Source: Micromonospora chalcea (GTDB taxonomy: Bacteria > Actinomycetota > Actinomycetes > Mycobacteriales > Micromonosporaceae). From it: a DNA stretch of 64,000 nucleotides. The notes below the pieces were generated by a model. The model did not search any database. It worked only from the letters and a program-made list of their open reading frames with translations, and was not told where the DNA came from. This document shows positions 16,523 to 24,656 of the stretch, in pieces. The stretch covers positions 1 through 64,000 of the forward strand of contig NZ_MAGP01000035.1 in the NCBI RefSeq assembly GCF_002926165.1. Direction: 5' to 3'. A program made the translations under genes and the position numbers. How positions within the stretch are numbered: position 1 is the stretch's first letter; each line of letters begins with the position of its first letter.

Positions 16523-17311
16523 GTGGATCACGACGACACCGAGACCCTGGAGATCGTGGTGGACCCGGCCCGCCCGTCCGGGCGCACGCTGCTGGCCGAC
16601 GGGGTCGAGCAGTCGTACGTGGACGTGGCCGACGCCCGGTACCTGCACTTCGAGTACGTGCGGCGGATCGCCGCCGCGATCGACCTGGCCGCCCCGCGGG
16701 GGGCGGCGCTGACGGCGCTGCACCTGGGCGGGGGCGCGCTCACACTGCCGCGCTGGCTCGCGCGCACCCGGCCCGGTTCCGCGCAGCGGGTGATCGAGCG
16801 GGACCCGGGCGTGGTCGACCTGGTCCGGCGGAAGCTGCCGCCGCTGCCGCCGGAGGTGGTGGTCGCGATCGGTGACGCCCGGGAGGCGGTCACCGAGGCG
16901 CCGTCCATGGCGTACGACGTGGTGGTGGCCGACGTGTACCGGGCGGCCCGGATGCCCCCGCAGGTGGCGGCGGTCGAGTTCGCGGCGCAGGTGGCCCGCG
17001 TGCTGCGCCCGGACGGCATCTATCTGATCAACCTCACCGACCTGCCGCCGCTGGCGCACACCCGGGGGCAGGTGGCCACGCTGCGGGCGGTGTTCGCCGA
17101 CGTCTGCCTGGTGGCCGACCGGCGGATGCTGCGCGGACGGCGGTACGGCAACGTGGTGCTGGCCGCATCGCCCACGCCGGGACGGCTGCCGGCGCGCCGG
17201 CTCGCCGCCCGGGCCGCCGCCGATCCGGTGCCCGGAACCGTGCTGCACGACGCGACGCTCGACGCGTTCGCCGCCGGCGCCCTCCCGGTCACCGACGCCG
17301 ACCTGGGCTGA
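16523..17311 (+). CDS. Spermidine-synthase-like SAM-dependent methyltransferase family protein
   Basis: 262 residues from GTG 16523. It has a Rossmann fold with LTALHLGGGALTLPRWLA as the SAM-binding motif I, VIERDPGVVDLVR as the acidic strand-2 region, IGDAREAV, and DVVVADVYRA in place of the polyamine-synthase DxxD-type active site. The layout matches the spermidine-synthase-like proteins common in actinobacteria. The usual catalytic Asp of polyamine synthesis is only partly conserved. Enzyme activity is therefore uncertain, and a methyltransferase or aminopropyltransferase-like role is possible. It is followed 38 bp later by the PerM-type gene. Confidence 0.82.
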   Translation: MDHDDTETLEIVVDPARPSGRTLLADGVEQSYVDVADARYLHFEYVRRIAAAIDLAAPRGAALTALHLGGGALTLPRWLARTRPGSAQRVIERDPGVVDLVRRKLPPLPPEVVVAIGDAREAVTEAPSMAYDVVVADVYRAARMPPQVAAVEFAAQVARVLRPDGIYLINLTDLPPLAHTRGQVATLRAVFADVCLVADRRMLRGRRYGNVVLAASPTPGRLPARRLAARAAADPVPGTVLHDATLDAFAAGALPVTDADLG

Positions 17312-17349
17312 GCCGGTTTTCCGGCCCGCGCGGCGGGTAGCCGCGCCGG

Positions 17350-18432
17350 ATGAGCACCGCCGACGACCGGTCCACCGCGCGCCGGACGCTTGTCGTGATC
17401 GGGCTGGTCCTCGCCACGGTGGTCGGGCTGGCGCTGGTCTGGGCGACCCGGCGGGTGCTGGTGTGGGGTCTGGTGGCGGTGTTCTTCGCGGTCGCGCTGA
17501 AACCGCTCGTGGACCGCCTGCAGCGGCGCGTACGCCGCCGCGCGCTGGCCACGCTGCTGGTGTTCCTGGCCGCGTTCGCGCTGTTCGCCGCGGTCGGCGC
17601 GCTGATCCTGGTGCCGCTGGTGGACGAGGTGGCCCGCTTCGCCGACCGGCTGCCGGAGCTGGTGCGCGAGGCCCAGGCCGGGCGGGGACCGGTCGGGCGG
17701 CTGCTGGACCGCTTCCACCTGCTCCGGTACGCCGAGCCGGGCCAGCTGCGCCGGTTCGGCTCGCGGCTCGGCGATCCGACGGTCGGGGTGGTCCGCAGCG
17801 TGGCCCAGGCGGTGACCGCGCTGGTCACGGTGGTGGTGCTGGCGTACCTGATGGTGCTGGAAGCGCCGAAGATCGTCGCCGCGACGCTGCGGCTGGTCGG
17901 CGACGGCCCGGCGCGGCGGCTGCGGCGCATCGGCCGTGACTCGTCCCGGATCGTCACAGGCTACCTCAGCGGCAACGTGCTGATCAGCGTGATCTGCGGC
18001 GGCCTGACGTTCGTCGTGCTGTTCCTGCTCGGCGTGCCGTTCGCCGCGGTGATCGCGCTGACGGTCGCCGTGGTGGACCTGATCCCGCTGGTCGGCGCCA
18101 CGCTCGGGGCGATCGCCGCGGCCGGGGCGGGATTCGTGCACTCCCCCACCGCCGGCATCGTGGTGCTCGTCTTCTTCGTGGTCTACCAGCAGGTGGAGAA
18201 CCATCTGCTGCAGCCGGTCATCATGGCCCGCGCGGTGCGGCTCAACCCGTTGACGGTGCTGGTCAGCCTGCTGCTGGCGGTGGTGCTGGGCGGCCTGGTC
18301 GGCGCGCTGCTGGCGATCCCGGCGGCCGGCATCGCGCAGGTGCTGCTGCGCGAGTTCGTGCCGGCCGGGCGGCAGGCCCTGCCGGAGCCGGCCGACGGCG
18401 AGCCGGCGCAGCGGCCGCCGGCCGGCGGGTGA
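17350..18432 (+). CDS. AI-2E/PerM-family membrane permease
   Basis: 360 residues with the family layout. Two N-terminal TM helices (LVVIGLVLATVVGLALVWA and the following VLVWGLVAVFFAVAL) lead into a basic turn KPLVDRLQRRVRRR and a third helix. A soluble region (about 105-150) is followed by five C-terminal helices containing LIPLVGATLGAIAA and YQQVENHLLQPVIMARAVRLNP, the family signature. Members include TqsA-type transporters and Na+/H+ antiporters. The substrate is not predictable. The C-terminal tail is Pro/Ala-rich. It converges on ndh with a 25-bp gap. Confidence 0.92.
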   Translation: MSTADDRSTARRTLVVIGLVLATVVGLALVWATRRVLVWGLVAVFFAVALKPLVDRLQRRVRRRALATLLVFLAAFALFAAVGALILVPLVDEVARFADRLPELVREAQAGRGPVGRLLDRFHLLRYAEPGQLRRFGSRLGDPTVGVVRSVAQAVTALVTVVVLAYLMVLEAPKIVAATLRLVGDGPARRLRRIGRDSSRIVTGYLSGNVLISVICGGLTFVVLFLLGVPFAAVIALTVAVVDLIPLVGATLGAIAAAGAGFVHSPTAGIVVLVFFVVYQQVENHLLQPVIMARAVRLNPLTVLVSLLLAVVLGGLVGALLAIPAAGIAQVLLREFVPAGRQALPEPADGEPAQRPPAGG

Positions 18433-18457
18433 GGGCCGGCCGGCGGGTGCGCGGCGT

Positions 18458-19756
18458 TCAGCGGCGGCGGGCCAGCTCCGGTGACTCGCTCTCCAGCGGC
18501 ACCGCGTTGGCCGGGACCAGGCCCAGTTGCACGGCGGGGCGGGGCAGAGTCGCGTCGAGCGCCCAGTCGGCGGCGACCCGGGGCCGGTTACCGGGCATGG
18601 CGAGCAGGTGGTAGCCGCGGGTGACGGCCTTGGCCGGCAGCCCGGCCAGCGGGACCTTCAGCGGGTTCGCCGCCGCGTCCTTGCCGCCCAGGTCCACCAC
18701 CCAGCCCAGGTCGTGGTGCTTGTACGACTTGCGCACGCCCTGCCCGTAGGAGGCGGCGATGTTGTGCGCGGCCAGCTTGCCCTGCCGCTGGGCGTGCTGC
18801 GCGGTCATCGCGCACACCTGCCCGGGGCGGGTCGGATCGGGCACGGCGGCGGCGTCGCCGCAGGCGAACACCTCCGGGAAGCCGGGGACGTTGAGGAACT
18901 CGTCGACCACCAGCCGGCCCTTCTCGGTGCGCAGCCCCAGCTCGGCCACGAACGGGTCGGGGCGTACGCCGACGCACCAGACGAGGCTGCACGTCGGGAC
19001 GTACTCGCCGTCGGTGAGCATCACCCCGTCCGGGGTGGCCTCGGCGACCGAGGTGTTCATCCGCACGTCCACGCCGCGCTTGCGCAGCACCCGGTCGGCG
19101 GTGACCGACATCCGGCGGTCCAGTTCGGGCAGCACCCGTGGCGCGAGGTCGAGCAGCATCCAGCGCGGCCGGACCTTCAGGTGCGGGCGCTGGGCCATCA
19201 GCCGGTCGGTGAACAGCTGCCCGTGCGCGGCCACCTCGGTGCCGGTGTAGCCGGCGCCGACCACCACGAACGTGGCGCGGGCCCGCTGCTCGGCCGGGTC
19301 CTCGGTCAGCTCGGCCAGCTCGATCTGCCGGACCACGTGATCGTGCAGGTACAGCGCCTCGGGCAGGCCGCGGAAGCCGTGGGCGTACTCGGTCACGCCG
19401 GGGATCGGCAGCAGCTTGTTGACGCTGCCGACGCTGAGCACGAGCCGGTCGTACGCGAGCTGACCGTGGTCGCCCTCGATCGAGCGGTAGCCGACCCACC
19501 GGTTCTGCAGGTCGACCCGGTCCGCCTCGCCGACCACCACGCGGACGCCGTCGAGCGTGCCGGCGAGCGGCACCGCGATCCGGGTCGGCTCCACCACGCC
19601 GGCCGCCACCTCGGGCAGCAGCGGCAGGTAGAGGAAGTAGTCGGTCGTGTTCAGCAGGACGATCTCGGCCCGGTCGCGGGCCAGTCGGCGCAACGTCTTG
19701 GCCGCGTGGTACCCGGCGAACCCGGCCCCCACGATCACCACACGTGGTTTCGTCAT
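18458..19756 (-). CDS. ndh: Type II NADH dehydrogenase (NAD(P)/FAD oxidoreductase)
   Basis: 432 residues from ATG 19756. The FAD-binding motif VVIVGAGFAGYHAAK is at the N-terminus, and the NADH-binding motif VVVGAGYTGTEVA is near residue 165. The second FAD contact is VFACGDAAAVPDP near 295. A C-terminal amphipathic region probably holds it on the inner membrane face, as in other single-subunit NDH-2 enzymes. It passes electrons from NADH to menaquinone without pumping protons. It stands alone between a convergent permease gene and a degraded peptidase remnant. Confidence 0.88.
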   Translation of the reverse strand: MTKPRVVIVGAGFAGYHAAKTLRRLARDRAEIVLLNTTDYFLYLPLLPEVAAGVVEPTRIAVPLAGTLDGVRVVVGEADRVDLQNRWVGYRSIEGDHGQLAYDRLVLSVGSVNKLLPIPGVTEYAHGFRGLPEALYLHDHVVRQIELAELTEDPAEQRARATFVVVGAGYTGTEVAAHGQLFTDRLMAQRPHLKVRPRWMLLDLAPRVLPELDRRMSVTADRVLRKRGVDVRMNTSVAEATPDGVMLTDGEYVPTCSLVWCVGVRPDPFVAELGLRTEKGRLVVDEFLNVPGFPEVFACGDAAAVPDPTRPGQVCAMTAQHAQRQGKLAAHNIAASYGQGVRKSYKHHDLGWVVDLGGKDAAANPLKVPLAGLPAKAVTRGYHLLAMPGNRPRVAADWALDATLPRPAVQLGLVPANAVPLESESPELARRR

Positions 19757-19848
19757 GCCTGCTGCCGTTCCCGGGCAGACCTGCGACAAACGTACCCAAG
19801 ATCCATCCATCAGCGGCTATATGGACATTCCTCGCGATCGACGCGAGG

Positions 19849-20043
19849 ATGTACCGCCTCCGCCGCGGGGTGCTGCCGGTCGGCGACGTCACCGAGGTGA
19901 CCGTCGACCTGTCCAAGGACAACGTGTTCCTCGGTGTGCGGGCGGTGGACCGGGCCAGGCACCACAGCCCGGTCGCCTTCCCGAAGCCGGGCAGCTGGGG
20001 CTGCTCAGTTCGGCGGCGGCGCGGCTCGGGCGTCAGGCGGTGA
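19849..20043 (+). pseudogene. Remnant of an M28-type peptidase C-terminus
   Basis: One plus-strand frame contains VTEVTVDLSKDNVFLGVRAV, directly followed by DRARHHSPVAFPKPG. In my experience this is the typical end of secreted M28-family aminopeptidases in Micromonosporaceae. Nothing upstream matches the zinc-binding catalytic part: the frame only goes back to about 19744, and the ndh start occupies the next sequence. The last residues read into the end of the GNAT gene on the other strand. It looks like the 3' scar of a gene removed by deletion. The family call rests on recall of the motif. Confidence 0.55.
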
Positions 20044-20575
20044 TCGCCCAGCGTTCGTGGTCGCGCCACGCGCCGTCGATGAACAGGTAGTCCGGGGAGA
20101 AGCCCTCCAGCCGGAAGCCGAGCCGACGCGCCAGCCGCTTCGACGGCTCGTTGCCGGGCTGGATGTTCGCCTCCAGCCGGTGCAGCCCCAGCGGCCCGAA
20201 CGCGTACCCGATCACCAGGCGCACCCCGGCCGAGGCGTGCCCGGTCCCGGCGTACGGGCGGAACGCCGCGTATCCGAGGTAGCCGCCGCGCAGCGCGCCC
20301 CGCACGATGCCGCTGATGTTCGCGTACCCGGCGATCTCACCGCTCTCCCGGTCGCAGAACAGGAACCCGGAACTGTCCCGCCGCCGGATCTTGCGTAGGT
20401 ACGCCGCGTACAGCTGCGTGTCGTCCGGCGCGGACAGCCACGGATGGTGCAGATCACGGCTGCGCCGGGCGGCGGCGACGAACTCCGCCTCGTCGGCGGG
20501 GCGGGGGCGGCGGATGGCGACACGGCCGTCGCTGCGCAGATAACGCACCGACCCACTCTCGGCCACCGCCCCCAT
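20033..20575 (-). CDS. GNAT-family N-acetyltransferase (RimJ/RimL type)
   Basis: 180 residues from ATG 20575 (GTG 20566 also possible). Features of the RimJ/RimL branch are VAIRRPRPADEAEFVAA at the N-terminus, GEIAGYANISGIVRG, and GYAAFRPYAGTGHASAG covering the acetyl-CoA-binding loop. LGLHRLEANIQPGNEPSKRL and LGFRLEGFSPDYLFIDG then complete the fold. Such enzymes acetylate protein N-termini or small amines. Its 3' end overlaps the peptidase remnant on the opposite strand by 11 bp. The IS element lies about 100 bp upstream of its start, so its promoter region may have been disturbed. Confidence 0.92.
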   Translation of the reverse strand: MGAVAESGSVRYLRSDGRVAIRRPRPADEAEFVAAARRSRDLHHPWLSAPDDTQLYAAYLRKIRRRDSSGFLFCDRESGEIAGYANISGIVRGALRGGYLGYAAFRPYAGTGHASAGVRLVIGYAFGPLGLHRLEANIQPGNEPSKRLARRLGFRLEGFSPDYLFIDGAWRDHERWAITA

Positions 20576-20679
20576 TCCGCCCCACCCGGGTCAGCTCCGC
20601 CACCCATGTCCTACTCACCGGGAGCACTGTTCCACCTCTCAGGACCACAAGAGATCTTGGAAGGAACGCGCCCCTATAG

Positions 20680-22009
20680 GAGTTGTCATGTCCCGGGACA
20701 TGTGTCAACGGGAAGTCCCGATAGATGTGTCAGGGGTTGTGGATCGTGGGGGTGGGGGTGAGGGGGATGTAGTTCTTGTCGGGGTTGAGGTGGAGGTAGC
20801 CGATGGGTTGGCCGTCGGGGTGGTAGATGGTGACGTGGTTGTTGTCGCGGATGGCGGTGACGGTGGTGCCGGCGTGGGTGGTGCCGACGCTGGTGCGGTG
20901 TCCGGCGACGGCGATGGCGCCGTTGCTGGCGACGGGGCAGTGGTGCAGGGTGGCGTCGGTTTGCAGGGGTGGGCTGGTGGGTCCGCCGAGGGTGGGTGCG
21001 TGGGTCCAGGCGTGGGTGGGTGTGGTGCGGTGGGGTAGGGCGCTGTGGCGGCGTTGGGTGTTGTAGTAGCGGCGGTAGGTGTCCAGGAGTGTTTGCAGGG
21101 CGGTGAGGGTCTGTGGTGGGGGTTGGGTGCTCAGCCATTTTTTGAGGGTTTGGTGGTGGCGTTCGACCTTGCCGCAGGTTTGTGGGTGGTAGGGGCTGGA
21201 GTTGATCGGGCGGGTGCCGTGGTCGATCAGGGTCTGCACGAAGGTGGAGATTGATCCGGGTCGGGTGCGGCGGCTGGTGAACGCGATGCCGTTGTCGCTG
21301 AGCACGATGGCCGGCACGCCGTAGGCGGTGAACGCCTGTCTGATCGCGGTGATCGCGGCTCGGGCGGTCTCCGCGGCGGCGGCGTGGCAGGCGACCAGGG
21401 TGCGGGTGCAGTCGTCCAGGACGTCGAAGACGACGACAGTGCGGCCGTCGGCGAGTTTCACTTCGGTGGCGTCGATCTGATAGCAGTCGCGGGGCCGGGC
21501 ATAGCTGAAACGCCGCCACGAGCTACGCGGTCGTTTAGCCGGAGTAGCCACGAGCAGGTCATGTCGGGCCAGCACCCGGTTGACCGTCGAGCGTGACGGC
21601 ACCGACCAGGACGCGTCGGTGCGCCGGCGCACATCGTCCAACGCGTCTCGGATGAAGTCAGCCCCGTTGTCCGGGCCCAGTTCAGCGCGCAGTTTGCAGA
21701 TCCACGCGTCCACCTCCGGCGGCGTGACCCGCGGACTGGTACGCGGCCGCCGGGATCGTTCCTGCCACTGACCCTCGGCCCGGATACGTGCGCGGTGCCG
21801 GTACACCGTGCGCACCGACACCCCGTGCTCACGCGCGAACTCGGCCGCGTTCACCCGAACCCCCGCCGCCAGCAGCGCGTCCAGCAGGTTCATCACATGC
21901 CGCCGAGAAGCCATGCCCGGCAGCACATACCACCCGACCCAAGATCCCTACCACGTGACACATGTATCGGGACTTCAACGCTGACAGATGTCATGGGACT
22001 GAACAGCCG
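20680..22009 (-). mobile_element. IS481-like insertion sequence, about 1.33 kb
   Basis: One transposase gene is flanked by imperfect terminal inverted repeats of about 50 bp: left 20684-20732 and right 21956-22005. The best-matching inner parts are GAAGTCCCGATA and ATGTGTCA. Both repeats begin with TGT, as IS481-family ends do. CTATAG occurs on each side (20674-20679 and 22010-22015) and is the most likely 6-bp target duplication. Because it is palindromic, this cannot be separated from the hairpin arms. The exact tips could be 20684/22005 or 20680/22009. The frame is intact, so the element may still move. Confidence 0.82.
20730..21926 (-). CDS. IS481-family DDE transposase
   Basis: 398 residues from GTG 21926, or 394 from ATG 21914; neither has a clear Shine-Dalgarno. 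The N-terminal helix-turn-helix is at about residues 25-50 (FAREHGVSVRTVYRHRARI). The rve-type catalytic core (about 135-290) has its Asp residues in YQIDATEV and VLSDNGIAF and the Glu in GKVERHHQTL. A C-terminal beta region (YHPDGQPIGYLHLNPD) follows. The TCA complementing its stop lies inside the left terminal repeat. Third-position composition falls off towards the 3' end (CAC/ACC-rich), unlike the neighbouring genes, as expected for an acquired element. Confidence 0.93.
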   Translation of the reverse strand: MLPGMASRRHVMNLLDALLAAGVRVNAAEFAREHGVSVRTVYRHRARIRAEGQWQERSRRPRTSPRVTPPEVDAWICKLRAELGPDNGADFIRDALDDVRRRTDASWSVPSRSTVNRVLARHDLLVATPAKRPRSSWRRFSYARPRDCYQIDATEVKLADGRTVVVFDVLDDCTRTLVACHAAAAETARAAITAIRQAFTAYGVPAIVLSDNGIAFTSRRTRPGSISTFVQTLIDHGTRPINSSPYHPQTCGKVERHHQTLKKWLSTQPPPQTLTALQTLLDTYRRYYNTQRRHSALPHRTTPTHAWTHAPTLGGPTSPPLQTDATLHHCPVASNGAIAVAGHRTSVGTTHAGTTVTAIRDNNHVTIYHPDGQPIGYLHLNPDKNYIPLTPTPTIHNP

Positions 22010-22081
22010 CTATAGGGGCCGTTTCCTACCAAGATCTCAAGCGCCCCCGCTCCCCACCCCGTCACCTCGCTGAGCAGTCGG

Positions 22082-22138
22082 TGATCAAGGAGTTTGTGTC
22101 CGGTCGGAGGCCTCGCGGAGACACAAACTCCTTGATCA
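22082..22138. terminator. 19-bp perfect stem-loop downstream of the transglutaminase gene
   Basis: Arms TGATCAAGGAGTTTGTGTC (22082-22100) and GACACAAACTCCTTGATCA (22120-22138) pair perfectly around a 19-base loop. The stem is only about 42% GC in a chromosome that is otherwise over 70%, which suggests a repeat unit as well as a terminator. It lies 34 bp beyond the stop of the minus-strand operon. Confidence 0.7.
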
Positions 22139-22171
22139 ACGGGCCGGGGGCGGGGGGACGGGGCGGGACGG

Positions 22172-24640
22172 TCAGCGGGCCGTGCGGCCCGCCAACAGGC
22201 GGCGTGGGCTCCAGCGCAGCATCTGCGTCCGGGCCTGCCCGCTCGTGGTGACGATCCGGGCCGACTGCTCGGCCAGGGCGGTCCGCCAACGCTGGATCAC
22301 CGACGGGGGCAGCAGCGCGGCCAGCAGCCGGGTGCGGCGGTCGGCCCCGGCCGCGAGCGCGCCCCGGACCGTCCGCAGCGCCGGTTGCAACTCCGCGCCG
22401 GCGAGCGGGTCCCGCGCGTACCGGGCCCGCTCCTCGGCCCGGCCCAGCAGCCGTACCCCGGTTGCGGCGTCGCCGTTCTCGGTGAGCGCCTCCCGGGCCA
22501 GCCGCTCGGCGGTCGCGCGGGGGGTCTCCGTGCGGTCCACCCGGACGTGGAAGTCGACGAGCGTGTCGAGCAGCTCGTCCCAGGCGGCGTGCGCGTCGGC
22601 GCGGGCGGACTCGGCGTCCACGCCGACGACGACCTCCCGTGTCTCGCCCCGCTGGCCCGGCACCGCGAGCGCGGTGGCCGAGGGCGCCCGGACCCGGACG
22701 CGCCGGCGGCGGCGCAGGGTGGAGCGGCGCAGCCCCGGTACGGCGAACAGCGCCAGCAGCGCCAGCGCCGCGGCCAGCCACCACGGCCACACCCGGTTCT
22801 GCTCGGCCGGGTCACCTCCGCCCAGGGACAGGCCCTGGTCGGTGTCCTTGTCGAGCCGGTCCGCCTCGTTCGGGCCGGCCGACGGGTCGGCGGCGCCGGG
22901 AGCGACGGTGCTGCCGGGCGACGGGGTGACCTCCTCGGGGGCGTCGGTGTCCGGCGCCCAGGCGGAGCGGACCGAGCCCTGCACGCTCGCCGCCGGGGTG
23001 GCGTCGAACGGCACCCAGCCGATCCCGTTGCCGAAGTTGACCTCGGTCCACGCGTGCAGGTTGCGGTTGGTCAGCACGTACGTGCCGCCGTCGGACTTGC
23101 TGCCGTTGGTGAAGCCGACAGCCACCCGGGCCGGAATGCCGGCGGCCCGGACCAGCCAGGCCATCGCCGCCGCGTACTGCTGGCAGTAGCCGACCTTGGT
23201 GGCGAGGAAGTCGGTGATGTCCTGCCCGCTGCTGCCGTCGCGGGTGGACAGCGAGTAGGTGAAGCCGTTCTCCACGGAGAAGTACTCGTAGATCGCGCGG
23301 ACCTTGTCGTAGTCGTTCGACTTGCCCCTCACCAGCTCGTCGACGAGCTCCTCGACCTCCGGGACCGACGGCCGCTCGGTCTGCTGGCGCTTCACCGGGC
23401 TGTCCGCGGGCAGGGACGGGGCGGCGCGCAGCGCCGCCGGGCTGAACGTCGAGCGCACGTACTCGAACGAGTAGCTCTTGCCGCGGGCGTTCTCCCGGTT
23501 GGAGAAGACTATCTGCTGGCTCGAGTCGTACAGCCAGTTGCCGTTGAGGTCGTCCGCCTTCACCGGATCGGCGTAGACCGGCAGCAGCGGCATGTTCAGG
23601 TTCTTCGACACCTCGACGGTGGCCTTGTAGCGCTGCCGCTCGACGCCACGCGGGGTGCGCTCGCTCGGGTCGGGCAGGCCGCGGGAGACCGGCCGCCCGG
23701 TGGGCACGCGCGCCTGGAAGCCGCTCGGCCGCAGGTCGTCGACCACGCCGAGGCGCAGGTAGAACGGGCTCGGCTCGTTGGTGCTGACCTTCACCAGCTC
23801 GGTTTCCTGGCTCTGGTTGAGCTGGCCGCTGAGCGCTGCGAACAGGTCTATCCGGCCCGGGCTGCCACCCTGGCCGGGCCGGCCGTTGCCCTCACCGGGC
23901 CCGGCGCCGACGTTGTTCATCAGCCCGCCGGTCATCCCGGGCACGGCCAGCGGCAGCGCCACCGCCACCGCCACGCCGACCACTGCCAGCCGGCGGCCCG
24001 CCGCGGCCAGCGGCGACGCCTCCCAGACGTCGACGTCGCGTCCCTCACCGGTGAACCGGCGGCCGAACCGGCGTACCCGGTCGACGTTGTCGGTGACCAG
24101 CAGCCACAGGTAGCCGGCGGCGCCCACCACGAACGGGGTGGCGGGGACGCTGTCCAGGTAGACCGCCACCGGCACCGAGTAGATGGCGAGCATCGGCAGG
24201 CCGGCCAGCGCCGGCCGGCGCAGCCCGACCGAGAGGACGTCCACCACCACGGCGACCGCGCCGATGCCGAGCACCGCGAGGAACAGCAGCGAGTCGACGT
24301 CGGGCACCTTCACGCCGTACGAGCGCATGTCCTCCAGCGACGCCTGCGTCAGCTCGCCGAAGTGGGCGAACGTGCCCGGGGCCGGGATGAACGCGAGCAG
24401 CTCGGCGCCGCTCGGGAAGATCCACGTCAGGCCCAGGGTCAGGCCGGCGAGCATCGCCAGCACCTGGCCCCACAGCGGCGCCCGGGCCAGCCGGCTCAAC
24501 GCGGCCGAGCCGGCCACCACGGCGACCACGATGGTGGCCTGGATCAGCCACGTCCAGCGTTCGAAGATCGCCGACAGCGGGGCCGCCGCCAGCAGGGTCG
24601 CCGCCGCGGCGACGAACCCGATGTTGCGATGGGGGGTCAC
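22172..24640 (-). CDS. Membrane transglutaminase-like protein (TgpA/DUF3488-Transglut_core-DUF4129)
   Basis: 822 residues from GTG 24640, 6 bases after GGAAGGAAG. The N-terminal 240 residues carry about six TM helices (the DUF3488/TgpA part). The extracytoplasmic transglutaminase core has the Cys in VGYCQQYAAAMAW (near 485), the His in NLHAWTEV and the Asp in WVPFDATP, so the triad is complete. A further TM helix (WPWWLAAALALLALFAVPGL) and a cytoplasmic DUF4129-like helical tail follow. Last gene of the moxR-DUF58-tgpA operon. These operons are thought to work on cell-surface or periplasmic proteins, but the substrate is not known. Confidence 0.92.
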   Translation of the reverse strand: MTPHRNIGFVAAAATLLAAAPLSAIFERWTWLIQATIVVAVVAGSAALSRLARAPLWGQVLAMLAGLTLGLTWIFPSGAELLAFIPAPGTFAHFGELTQASLEDMRSYGVKVPDVDSLLFLAVLGIGAVAVVVDVLSVGLRRPALAGLPMLAIYSVPVAVYLDSVPATPFVVGAAGYLWLLVTDNVDRVRRFGRRFTGEGRDVDVWEASPLAAAGRRLAVVGVAVAVALPLAVPGMTGGLMNNVGAGPGEGNGRPGQGGSPGRIDLFAALSGQLNQSQETELVKVSTNEPSPFYLRLGVVDDLRPSGFQARVPTGRPVSRGLPDPSERTPRGVERQRYKATVEVSKNLNMPLLPVYADPVKADDLNGNWLYDSSQQIVFSNRENARGKSYSFEYVRSTFSPAALRAAPSLPADSPVKRQQTERPSVPEVEELVDELVRGKSNDYDKVRAIYEYFSVENGFTYSLSTRDGSSGQDITDFLATKVGYCQQYAAAMAWLVRAAGIPARVAVGFTNGSKSDGGTYVLTNRNLHAWTEVNFGNGIGWVPFDATPAASVQGSVRSAWAPDTDAPEEVTPSPGSTVAPGAADPSAGPNEADRLDKDTDQGLSLGGGDPAEQNRVWPWWLAAALALLALFAVPGLRRSTLRRRRRVRVRAPSATALAVPGQRGETREVVVGVDAESARADAHAAWDELLDTLVDFHVRVDRTETPRATAERLAREALTENGDAATGVRLLGRAEERARYARDPLAGAELQPALRTVRGALAAGADRRTRLLAALLPPSVIQRWRTALAEQSARIVTTSGQARTQMLRWSPRRLLAGRTAR

Positions 24641-24656
24641 GGGAGCTTCCTTCCGG

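Larger units (their letters stand above)
20651..22038. repeat. Long palindrome split by the IS element
   Basis: The left arm 20651-20679 (GAGATCTTGG, then AGGAA, then GCCCCTATAG) and the right arm 22010-22038 (CTATAGGGGCC, then TTTCCTACC, then AAGATCTC) are near-perfect reverse complements. Joining them at the shared central CTATAG restores a palindrome of about 50 bp, the kind of stem-loop found as dispersed intergenic repeats. The element therefore sits in the middle of a hairpin. Confidence 0.8.
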
